Below are positions 55,001-64,000 of a stretch of DNA of 64,000 nt, in pieces (positions within the stretch are counted from its first letter, which is position 1; each line of letters opens with the position of its first letter). The notes under the pieces are model-generated. The model had not been told where the DNA came from. It saw nothing but the letters and a program-made list of their open reading frames with translations, and made no database searches. A program made the translations under genes and the position numbers. Source of the stretch: Acrasis kona. Its lineage: Eukaryota > Heterolobosea > Eutetramitea > Acrasida > Acrasidae. Location of the stretch: assembly GCA_026419775.2 (NCBI GenBank), contig JAOPGA020000789.1, positions 1 through 64,000 on the forward strand, read 5' to 3'.

Positions 55001-58000
55001 GGAATGAGTGATTGGTGATTTTAATTTCTTCGATAGTTCGTTCATATAAGCAGGTATAGTAGTAGTAGTAGTAGTCGTTGAAGGTGGTGATTTGGAATGT
55101 AAGAAATCAATAATACCCAATATAGTGGTCATGCATGGATTTGAATTTAATTCGTCCATTTCCAAAATGTCATTTGATTTGATTGCGGTGGTATTGGATT
55201 GATCGTCAGATGTTGATTTCTTTGTGATGATTGAAGGAGCACCTTGCTCTGCATATTTACTTCCTGGTATAAAGAAACTACCTACATAACTAGGTCCTTC
55301 CAAACTAGCGCTCAAACTACTATCGGCAAGGTATTGACTCGATAAATACTTTACATTTCCAACTGGATTCGAAATCTTTTCCAATTTCAACTCGTCAACT
55401 GCCTTCTTATATAATGCAAAATTAGTTTCCACACTAAATTCATAATTCATTTTCAAATCAACAATGTGTTCGTAGAGTAACTGCAAATCATCCTTATCGG
55501 TGAACAAAAAACTAGTGAATAACTTTTCTAAGGTTTGTGTACATTTGAGACCACCTGCTAATGCGTTATAAGCACTTGTATGATAATCAAACATCAAATC
55601 ATGACCTATCAGATTCATTTCCAACACGCTCTCTGGTTGATATCGATAAGCAGCATATGCGCTCCTCATCAACTTCTCTGTAAATTCCTTACCTGTGCTT
55701 TTATCCACTTGTTTTGGATTGGTATTCATTACGTATTGCTTATTGATTGATTCTTTGAAGATGGTAGCAGGTAACAATCGATAAGTAATCTCGATTACAT
55801 AGAAACAACCAATTCTAGTCACCATCAATGCACGCAAATCCTCTTCTCGTTGATTCATGATCATTTCGGAATACTTGTTGTATTCGCTAGTGTTTTTTGC
55901 GCTCATGATGGACGCGATTGGATCCATGACTCGATTCAAATGTTGACATGCGAATTGAACGAGCGTTTGTTGTTTCATGGTTTGCATGATGGTCGATAAT
56001 ACCCACTTGACCATACTTTGTCTCATATCGATGGGTAATGATTCATCAAAAAACACATTCATACAATCGCTACTTGCTTTGATGATTTGATCATCTTGAT
56101 GCGAATCGGTAAAATGTAAAAATACTTGTTTGATGCATTGGGTCATGATTGATTTGAGTGGGTGGTCCATCCATCGGAATATAGGCAGAATGCATTCGAA
56201 AAGAGAAATGTTTTTTGACGATTTGAACATTTTGAGAATTCCCTCCAATAAGGTGACGTGATCTTGATATTCTATTGAGGTGGACGACAATTCGCTAATG
56301 TTGATCGGGAATTCGTTTACGATGATTGATTTGATTTGATCCAATACCACATCGCACAAATCTACATTTTGTAATAAACAGGGAACCATTTCGACGGCAA
56401 TCATTTTTAGATCCAAACAAGGTGTTTGTAAATCTCTTCTTGATTTGATGCATTCGGTATAGAATTGCATCACGACGTTTGATTGTCGAATCAATTGGCT
56501 CATCAACGGAGCATCCAATTGACATTGATAATTCAACAATTTGATAATGTTTAATTTAATGTCATAATCATGAAAATTGGAATCCATGATTTGATGAACG
56601 TGATTCATAAATGTGGTCACGACGGATGATTTCACATTTGGTTTTACAATCTTGGCACGATTCATCACTTCAATTAAAATTTGAAATCCAATCGGATACC
56701 GAATGCAACATTTCAACAACAAAGGCACATATCGTACGTGTTGATTAATGATGGCCGTACAAATTTGTACGGCATAACACTTGAAGAATGATTCGCCCTT
56801 TGTATGGGGTTTGATTCTATTCGTGGTGGTGGAATCAACATCCATTTGAGAATCCACTTGTGATAACAAATCTACATTTCCACATGGTTGTTGATTACAA
56901 ACCAATTCAATCAATTTCTCACACGGAAATTCGAATTCGAAAATCAAATCCCACATTTCTTTTGCGATGATGATTTGAACGGGAGTTTTGTTTCCTTCCT
57001 TTTCGAATAAGTAATTTGCTAATTCGATGGCACATTTTTTGAAATCAATGATTGATAATTTCAAGTGATTTAAAATACGATAACCTCTACATACAAAAGT
57101 GGCGTCGTCGATATTGACCGAATCTTTACAATTCAAAATGTTGGTTGATTCGGTGGGTGAGTTGACCAATTCAAGAATCATTTGATTCATGAGCGATTGA
57201 TTTGTATTTTTACAAGCATAAAATGATTCCAATACATTCTTTGATAATTTTGGTAATTTGGATTGAACCAATTCGCTAAACGTATCGAATTGTAACTTAT
57301 TTGGCGTCAATAAAGCATAAAGGATCATTTTATAAAAAGTAGAATGGTTCATCAAATCAATCTTGTTGTAATCGAAATGATCCATCAACAATGTGGAATA
57401 CTTTTCAAACATGATGCTCATGAATTCGATCACCTTGATGATCAAATCACATTTTGTTGATTTGAATTGATCGTGAGCATGATTCAAATCAACCAATGAT
57501 TGTAAACTAAATAAATCCTTTGCACCATGTAATGCAAATTCACAAATAAATGTTCGAATTTGAACCATCAAATCGATGTTGATCTCTTGATTGGTCGATG
57601 ATTGATTGGATTTGAATAATTGATGAGGAGCAATCATTTGATTCGTAAACAACCAAATCGTAAAATCAATCATTGATCCGATTCCATTCATCCATTTGAT
57701 TGTTTTTTGAAATTTAACGGTAGCGCTGTTATTTGTTGATTTTTTCGAATTCTTTTCGTTTTGGTCCATCTCATCATCTCCATCCTCATCATGAATCAAA
57801 ATGTTCAAATCATCAATGTTTGATTCTGGATTGATTTTGGTAATTAACAAATCGTTCAAAAATGAAATTCCTTTTTTTTTCAATTGTGAATGAACCCATC
57901 GCTTGGGTCCATCCGATGATTCGAAATTAGGAAGTAGTACCACAAGACTAGTAAATAACTTTTGACAAGCTCTTCTACAGTCCTGTTGATCGACAACGCA

Positions 58001-61000
58001 TTGGGAAAATAACCACTCCACACATGATTCTAAATCATGATGAAATCCTCTATTGCTTTTACTGGCGAGTAACAATTTGAATTTGATTTGAATAATTCGT
58101 TCGAGATGGGTTATGAATTCGATACTCCTATCGATACATGTATCGCCATGATGTGATATTTTGATGCTCATGATGGTATTGTGGAGCAATTCCAATACAT
58201 GAGCATCCACCAATGCATCCACTTCTCTAAACGTTCTGTACATTTTATTAAATGCCATACTAGCGCCCAACCTCTTATGAGCATTACTATGAAGAGCATG
58301 ACTATATAATCGTTGAAATAACGATTTCACATTTGTAAATTTTCCATCTCGATCGTGCTTGATGCTCCATTTTAGAAATTCATCCAATAAATTGGCACAT
58401 AGATCACGAAGAGCTCCTTGATTAGGATTAGCCAATCCATCAATGATGGCATCTAGTAGCGCCATGGTCTCTTTGTTTTCGAATTGCATGTTTTGAGTAA
58501 ACCAATGTACCATTTGAAACATTAATGGTTCGAATAATTGTTTAGTGACCAACTCTGGGTCCACGCAGCACCTTAATAAAGTGGGAAAAATCTTTTTGTA
58601 AATCTTGAAGAATTGAGTGGGTTCATGAGATGATGATGATGATTCTTCATTCTCTTCGTTCGAATCATTGGATTCGTTTCTCTTTCTTCTTCGATTTTCT
58701 ACTTGTTGTTGTTCTTGTTGAACTTGTTGTGCTCGTTGACGTGCTTGTGGACTGTATGCATTCTTGCCAATCATGTACAGGACGATACCATGTAAGAATT
58801 CACCTGCTGCAATCTTTGTTTGTCTATCGCCGCTCTTTTCTGCCAATTCAATTACTCTTGGCAACAATGAATCGTAAAACATATCAGGTTTAATGTCTCT
58901 GAATGGTAATGCGAATTGAATTCTTGGAGTCACGTCCCACGCCATGATCAAATCTTGATTCAGCGTTTGACAAGTCGATGTTTCTGATAACATCAAGTGA
59001 TTGAGACCACCCAATCGTCCCAACAACACACAGATACGTAATTGTATGCTCTTTAATGGAGTTTGGTCCAATTCATTCTGATACAATTGGTCCACTTTGA
59101 ACGACGTTGCGTTCAGATCAATTTTTCTAATTCTTGTTTTTGTTTGTTGTTTCAATAAACGATCCACATTTTGGTCCATTTGAATTTCGTTTGGAAATTG
59201 TTGAAATGGATTGGTGACCAATAAGTATTTATCTAGTAATGGTAATACTTGCGGTAAGCATTGAGCGGAAATCAAATCGAGAGGTAATTTGGAAATGTAT
59301 TTTTCTAATGCATCCAAACCAATCGATGCGAGTGGTAAGTAACTCAGACCAATTTCGAAACATGATTTGAGAGCAATTACGATTCCATCCAAATTATGAA
59401 TTAGGGAATGGGGCGGAATGGATAATACGAATCCAATACATGCTGCCACTAATTCGCCCTTGTATTCATGTATACGATGTAATACGACTTGATTACAAAA
59501 TTGCAAGATGGCATTGATGCATGATAATTTCACATCGGTACCAATTTGAAATAATTCAGTCACCGGCACATTCGCATCGTCTTCTTTGATTTCCTTCTTG
59601 ATCGTATCTTGTGTAATTGGATCGAAGTAATGGAACGGATCGACACATTTGATGGCAATGCTCAACAATTTATAAAATCCAGAAACATGTGGGAACTTGG
59701 TGGCCCTCTCGATCATTTGTTTACAAAACATGTAACACCATCTAGTGAAATGTTTTTGAATGTTGATTGATTTTCGTAAGAATTTGGTCAAGAATTCAAC
59801 CATGTTCAAATACAATTCATAATCTTTTGGATTGTGCGGTTTGATTTTATCCACATGATCCATCACGTTATCAAATTCTTGACTATCGAATTCTTGTGAT
59901 GATGACGATTCCATCGAGATTGTACATTTGAGATCCAATTTGTTCATCATGGTCATGACGCAATCCATCATTCGATCATATAACACTGCGTGGAGCTGGT
60001 CCACCAGAGGAGATGCAAATTCTAATTCGTTCCATGGGTGATTCCATTTGTGTAATGAAATTAATTTTGGATCCAAAAGTTTGTACCATAGTTCCAAATA
60101 TTCTTCGTAGAGATTGGTAACGCTTCGGTTGAGTCCTTCGAAATCTTCTTGGTTGACCGCGACCACATGTCCCAACGCTTCGCTGCTCGATATGGTCAAA
60201 GTCATTCCCTGAGCCACAACGTTCTTTAGTAATCGATCCAATGCACCTTGTTTCAAAAAGAGAGCCACGAATAATTTCAACAGGGATGTGTAAATGCCGT
60301 GTCTGAATTTTGGAAATGCGAATTGTTTTGGGAATATGAGAAATAGTATGCCGACGATGCGCTCCAAGTAATCCAACATCCAAGTGTCCACTTGATCCAA
60401 TTCGATGATGATGTTCGCAAAGGCATTGATGAAACTTGGAATGTGAGTGACGCTCTCCTCCAATTCTTCTTGCGATCTATAAATGTTAATGAACATGGTG
60501 ACGGAAATGTTACTTTGTGAGAAGTTGATCTGCTAATTTCAATAATTTCAATAACAGCAACTTGGTGTCATCTTGACCCAAAAATTGTTTCATGGGGCCT
60601 GCGAATTGTCCGAAACTACGTATGGCGATGCTCAGATTGTATCTGTTTAGTACGTTGTTGGCAGCTGTTGTATTTCCTGCACCCAAGCACACGTTGAATT
60701 TTGAGATTAACGATCTAAACGTTTTTAGATTGCTCTCGTTGCTTCTGGTCTTTGATCGGGTCGTGTTTACGAGTTCAAAACTCACTTGTGACAAGAATGC
60801 TTCAAGTGCTGGGAATGCATGCTTGCGTACTTTATCGTTACGATGTGTACACAATTGTTCCAACCTGGAAAACATTTTTTCTGCATCAACGGTCAAATAT
60901 TCCTTGAACTGGAATGCATGTTTGGAAAGTAATAAAAGTGCAGCTGAGTTTATTTAGTAAATTAAAAATCGAAAATGTTACATTTGGATGCATCGTGTCT

Positions 61001-61855
61001 TGTTGCGTTGACTAATTCTAAAGCCTTACACAAGTAACCATACAGTGGTTTGATGTAATCTGATCCTTCTTCGATGCTTCCTCCGAATTGAGATAAAAAG
61101 TAAGAAAGACCTTTAAAAGAAGACGCTATTAACTGCATCTCTGGGTTTGGTTTTTGAGATTGTGTTTGTAGGGTATCCATGTATGCCTCTAAAAGTTGAT
61201 TGCCCTGTGTGTGGCACTCGCCTGGAAAATGTTCTGTAATGATGCCGAGTAATTCGAGAAGAGCACCCTTGACAACTGCACCGGGCTTACCTCTACTGAA
61301 TTCTCTGAACAGAATTTGAAAAGTGTTTTTAATATCGAATGATTGGGTGGTGACTTGTGGGTAGTCTTGTTGAATTAATCTAATAATGGGTTGTAGGGCG
61401 GCATGTTTGACAACATTCGACTCATCTCTTCTAAAAGCATTTAAACTCCATTTCTAACCTGTTAATGTAAAGAGAGAAGCGCACACTACCTTAATTGTGA
61501 CAGCATAATCTGCAATCTGCGAATCCGCCTGTTTGATGTAGTTTAGTATGAAATCAAATGATGCTTTTCGCGCAAGAGACTATAATAATTAGATGACGTT
61601 GGTATAATCATTTACCATGGTTTTATCAGAGGCATACGAGTCTAATGATTTATTAACAAATGCAAATAAACCCTCCTTCTCGTCAAATATTAGGCTTGAA
61701 GCCAAGGAGTATTCATCTTTGGATAGTCTTGCACAAAAGTCATTGATGTCAGATATTATACTCGTAGGATTTAGAATAGATCCTTTTTTTTCTTCGTATA
61801 TAACTGCATGCAAGTCTTTAAGATGTTGTTCTAATGCCTGGACAGAACTTGTCAT
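49016..61855 (-). CDS. PRKDC: DNA-dependent protein kinase catalytic subunit (DNA-PKcs)
   Basis: About 4220 residues (human 4128). Exons are 61855-61616, 61579 to about 61490, 61430-60982, 60943-60514 and 60476-49016; the join between exons 2 and 3 is uncertain. DNA-PKcs binds Ku at double-strand breaks and drives end joining. The HEAT-rich body matches at FAGPMKQFL, WFTQNMQFENKETMALLDAI, FNKMYRTFREVDALV, SQYLADSSLSASLEGPSYV and ILEMDELNSNPCM. YRSYRTGELPDIQI opens the FAT region. The kinase has RRPKRIKIRA, VKGGEDLRQDERIQQLF, LGIGDRHLENF and IDFGHAFGSATEILPVPELM; the FATC ends TDPAILGRTYIGWCPHI. These are DNA-PKcs, not ATM, ATR, TOR or TRRAP. One in-frame TGA at 53354-53356 splits the last exon. 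Confidence 0.93.
53354..53356 (-). other. In-frame TGA inside the DNA-PKcs gene
   Basis: The frame from 60476 and the frame of the FAT-kinase part are the same, and no other stop separates them. The TGA follows a Q-rich stretch. In the overlapping frame, MAPVFSMTQSHSGTLRQ and SLLFTPFKK resemble the human region TPMFVETQASQGTLQ and SLLFAHKR, so two compensating one-base shifts around the stop are possible. Confidence 0.85.
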
Positions 61856-62302
61856 CGATTTAAGAAGTCCAGTGAGTGTTTGCCTTTTGTTACAAAAATT
61901 TTAAGACTAACAATTATGAACACCACAACAGCAATAACAAACCCACAGTTTGGAAGTAACAATTTGTTGGAAAATAATGTTTATTTCTTAACAATCCAAT
62001 GGATTTCATTTTCCTGCTTTGTTTGGTTCTAATGGGTTCATTTAACTTTATGGTTTCGATATCGGTGACTGATATAGGGAGTACATTGTTCGCAGTAATG
62101 CCACAGACGCAGACATTACAAAAGAAAGTCTTAAAGAGCGGAAAAACCGCGTCATTTGCCTATCTTAGAGGAGTATGACGTGCATTTATGGGGAAACTGA
62201 CGAACAAGATAAATCGACGATAGATGTCTAAACATCTTTGTTTTTCGCATATAGAGGTTGGTTGAAAGCCGAGTAAACAAACTTTTATGAACATGAATTT
62301 AT
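61856..62302. other. Interval between DNA-PKcs and the DOPA-dioxygenase-like gene
   Basis: It contains the DNA-PKcs upstream region and one short candidate ORF (61999-62178, listed separately). No tRNA, repeat or other coding signal was seen. Confidence 0.4.
61999..62178 (+). CDS. Candidate 59-residue membrane or secreted microprotein
   Basis: The ORF MDFIFLLCLVLMGSFNFMVS and on has a hydrophobic N-terminal 22 residues followed by a polar, basic tail (QTLQKKVLKSGKTASFAYLR). The profile fits a signal peptide or a single membrane anchor. It is the only coding-like feature in a 450-bp gap of an otherwise packed region. No family is recognised, and a chance ORF is quite possible. Confidence 0.28.
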   Translation: MDFIFLLCLVLMGSFNFMVSISVTDIGSTLFAVMPQTQTLQKKVLKSGKTASFAYLRGV

Positions 62303-62713
62303 TTATAAATACTCAAAATTAAGGGGGACTGGTTGTCCGACCCATGTGGCTGAAACAGTGTGATCCTTCATTTCATCTCCAGTGTTTGGGTGAAGTAGAG
62401 CAGAGCTGTTTCCACGGTTTATCATAATCCATGAAAGAATGTCGCTGAACTTTGGATGTGCTTGTGGAATGTCAATCTCAAACATGGGAATAGGGTGTGG
62501 TCCAATAGGGGCTGTAAACATTTTGATGTATAAATCGCTCCATGTGTTCTTAGCGTATGCGAAGAGTTTGTCTGCGTGACTCTTAGAGGCGGCGCTGTTT
62601 GGGAAGTAGTAAATGTGTAGGTCGTATGCTCTGTTAACTCTTTCTTGACATAGTGCAGCTGAGGCTAGTATGGCTATTAAAAGCAATAGGTTGAACAAAC
62701 GTGTAGTACTCAT
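62303..62713 (-). CDS. Secreted DOPA 4,5-dioxygenase-like protein
   Basis: 136 residues. A signal peptide (RLFNLLLLIAILASAALCQ) precedes one DOPA-dioxygenase-type domain. Family features are AYDLHIYYF near the start, IGPHPIPMFEIDI, SWIMINRGNSSALLHPNTGD and DHTVSATWVGQPVPL. These match the core of fungal and plant extradiol DOPA dioxygenases, including the histidines of HIYYF, GPHP and HPNTGD that bind iron. Known members are mostly cytosolic and about 110-270 residues; a secreted form is unusual. The enzyme opens the ring of DOPA or similar catechols; the true substrate here is unknown. Start ATG 62711-62713, single exon. Confidence 0.82.
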   Translation of the reverse strand: MSTTRLFNLLLLIAILASAALCQERVNRAYDLHIYYFPNSAASKSHADKLFAYAKNTWSDLYIKMFTAPIGPHPIPMFEIDIPQAHPKFSDILSWIMINRGNSSALLHPNTGDEMKDHTVSATWVGQPVPLNFEYL

Positions 62714-63295
62714 GTTGTTTTTGTTTCTGTGTTCATCATTTCACTTGTTTTTAAGGTAATCGGAGGAGAACGGCAATAATAGCCGCACTGATGGAGTTTA
62801 CATGTGTAATTCATCTGCAAATCCCCGATTTTCGCCGTTGTCGGTGTAACTTCTTTACAAAATATAAAAATTAAGAGACGTTGATTATTCAAAATACAAA
62901 AATTAATTGTATCAATTAAAATTATTTATTTGTGAATATTAATAACGTACAATTGACATGGAACCTTTCGTATTAATTTGCCAGAATATCTGTCAATAAT
63001 CGTAACCGCACACATGAAGAGTTTCGTCAAAGGTAACATTGTATGGCAGACAAACTCAAAATGGACTTTTATAAATGAATACACATGTCAAAGCTGCACT
63101 AAATCTCTTGTACTCAGTATAATTTAACCCTGCCAGAAGTGCAGAGGCTATAAACTGCTTGCTACTAGTGAGTATATCTTGGTCTTCTTGAACAAACGTC
63201 CGTGTTAATACTATTAATACTGATTTTGTAAGTGCATTCAAGGCATTCCAAAGTAAGTCGCGAACACAACAAAAGTACTCAACATGTTATTGTAG
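62714..63295. other. Interval with only uncertain coding signals
   Basis: A minus-strand frame from about 63280 to 63056 (core LLWNALNALTKSVLIVLTRT, end VFIYKSPF) looks partly protein-like but has no ATG. A 37-codon plus-strand ORF starts at 63017. One of these may be an exon of a neighbouring gene, including the missing 5' exon of the gene ending at 63605. Nothing is firm. Confidence 0.3.
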
Positions 63296-63605
63296 TGGGT
63301 GGATCTCATATTGGAGGTCAGCAGCAGCAGAATCCAGAGCTGAAGGAAGCGCATTAGAGAGAAGGCTTGGTAAAGTGGTTGAGCCAGAAAACGCCGCTAA
63401 AGCATTATATGATCAAGAGTACGACGGTGTAGGGATTTTAAACGTCAATCAGGACGATTTAAAGAAACATTTGAAGGATGGAGCCGTCGCAAGGATTGTG
63501 GGCATTTTCGAGGACGAACTTGGATTAAAACTCAAGTTGGGTAACGATGAGATTAGGATTACTGAGTGGTACTTGCCGAACCTCAAATATATAAAAACTT
63601 TTTAA
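63296..63605 (+). CDS. Last exon of an unrecognised gene
   Basis: The open frame has no ATG and appears to start after an acceptor (TTATTGTAG at 63287-63295). It encodes SAAAESRAEGSALERRLGK, then a folded-looking part with ILNVNQDDLKKHLKDGAVAR, IVGIFEDELGLKLKLGNDEI and the end PNLKYIKTF. The 5' exon was not found; the region upstream has several GT donors but no clear start. The family is not recognised. The 137-bp gap to the next gene is ordinary. Confidence 0.5.
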
Positions 63606-63742
63606 CATATCGAGATGAATTATTTTTAAAACTTTTATGCGTCATATCATGATAATATAAATCAACTCAACCAATTTATGGCGCTCATTCCTTTGGGCGC
63701 CAGATGTTGACGGTGAATCCAGCCAACTTTCCCATAAAACAA

Positions 63743-64000
63743 ATGGCACTATATCAACACCCTATTAGAGTGCCATTAAAAGGCAAAAAACCAGCCTGGG
63801 ATGTAAGTATTCACCTTAATCATTGTTAATCTTCTAATAGTGTACAATACACGACCTCCATACATTAAAACTTTCGCCGGTACAAATGGTGAGCTACATT
63901 TAATTCTCGTAAAGATTTATTGATTCAAACAGAAAAAAAAGAAAGAATCAATGGTCTCGAAATTTCTACCAATAGCTCAAAAAGAAATGGAAAACATTGA
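63743..64000 (+). CDS. Start of an unrecognised spliced gene, runs off the window
   Basis: Exons 63743-63802, 63841-63888 and 63933 onward join in frame through two GT..AG introns of 38 and 44 nt. The protein starts MALYQHPIRVPLKGKKPAWD, continues CTIHDLHTLKLSPVQM and then KKKKESMVSKFLPIAQKEME. The phrase T-I-H-D-L followed by L-S-P occurs in several small flagellar or sperm-associated proteins, but that is only a resemblance. A 10-codon upstream ORF begins at 63678. The 3' end lies beyond the window. Confidence 0.6.

Noticed and set aside
63743-63776. 8-bp inverted repeat ATGGCACT / AGTGCCAT
   Set aside because: Short, inside a coding exon, and expected by chance at this scale.

Overview
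This is nuclear DNA from a unicellular eukaryote with a compact, AT-rich genome. It shows split genes with short introns (mostly 27-60 nt, GT..AG, donors such as GTAAGT, GTACGT, GTATGT), eukaryotic tRNA genes, and about 33 protein genes or candidates packed with gaps that are often under 100 bp. DNAI2 (an outer dynein arm intermediate chain) implies a motile flagellum. A fused Ser/Thr kinase-ATPase-histidine kinase-receiver protein is of a type seen in bacteria, fungi and amoeboid protists. A free-living amoeboflagellate, for example a heterolobosean, fits, but the sequence does not fix the lineage. One ambiguous base (47091) shows that this is draft sequence.

Layout. 1-8.5 kb, all minus strand: a coiled-coil protein running off the left edge, Mediator subunit MED23 in seven exons, and a RING E3 ligase with a SUMO-interaction-like motif. 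8.6-9.3 kb: a gene-free interval bounded by an inverted 5' half-copy and a complete copy of tRNA-Ser(GCT), with a nested hairpin. 9.4-14.1 kb: a secreted protein, a conserved nuclear-type protein, a metallo-beta-lactamase-like protein and a CSPP1-like coiled coil. 14.3-20.2 kb: tRNA-Val with an enlarged D loop, CLN3, a Hippo/MST kinase with a 6-nt microexon, MIC10 and DNAI2. 20.2-28.3 kb: a small unknown gene sharing a 35-bp promoter with DNAI2, SmgGDS (RAP1GDS1), a secreted propeller-like protein, PLGRKT and TANGO6. 28.4-33 kb: a membrane protein, a Q-rich basic protein and an EF-hand protein. 33-40.5 kb: an ABHD17-type hydrolase and the roughly 2000-residue hybrid kinase. 40.6-49 kb: tRNA-Ser(TGA), a small ORF, TIMELESS, an F-box/WD40 protein, a saposin-like secreted protein, SAAL1 and ARL2. 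49-61.9 kb: DNA-PKcs (PRKDC), about 4200 residues. 62-64 kb: a secreted DOPA-dioxygenase-like protein and two incompletely resolved plus-strand genes.

Common themes. Genome maintenance is represented by DNA-PKcs, TIMELESS and the RING ligase, with E2F-like TTTGGCGG elements next to TIMELESS and two other genes. Small-GTPase and membrane biology is represented by SmgGDS, ARL2, ABHD17-type hydrolase, CLN3 and TANGO6. Cilium or centrosome genes are DNAI2 and the CSPP1-like gene.

The points most worth checking are four reading-frame breaks inside otherwise well-conserved long genes, the microexon, the tRNA-Val D-loop insertion, and the tRNA-Ser inverted-copy interval.
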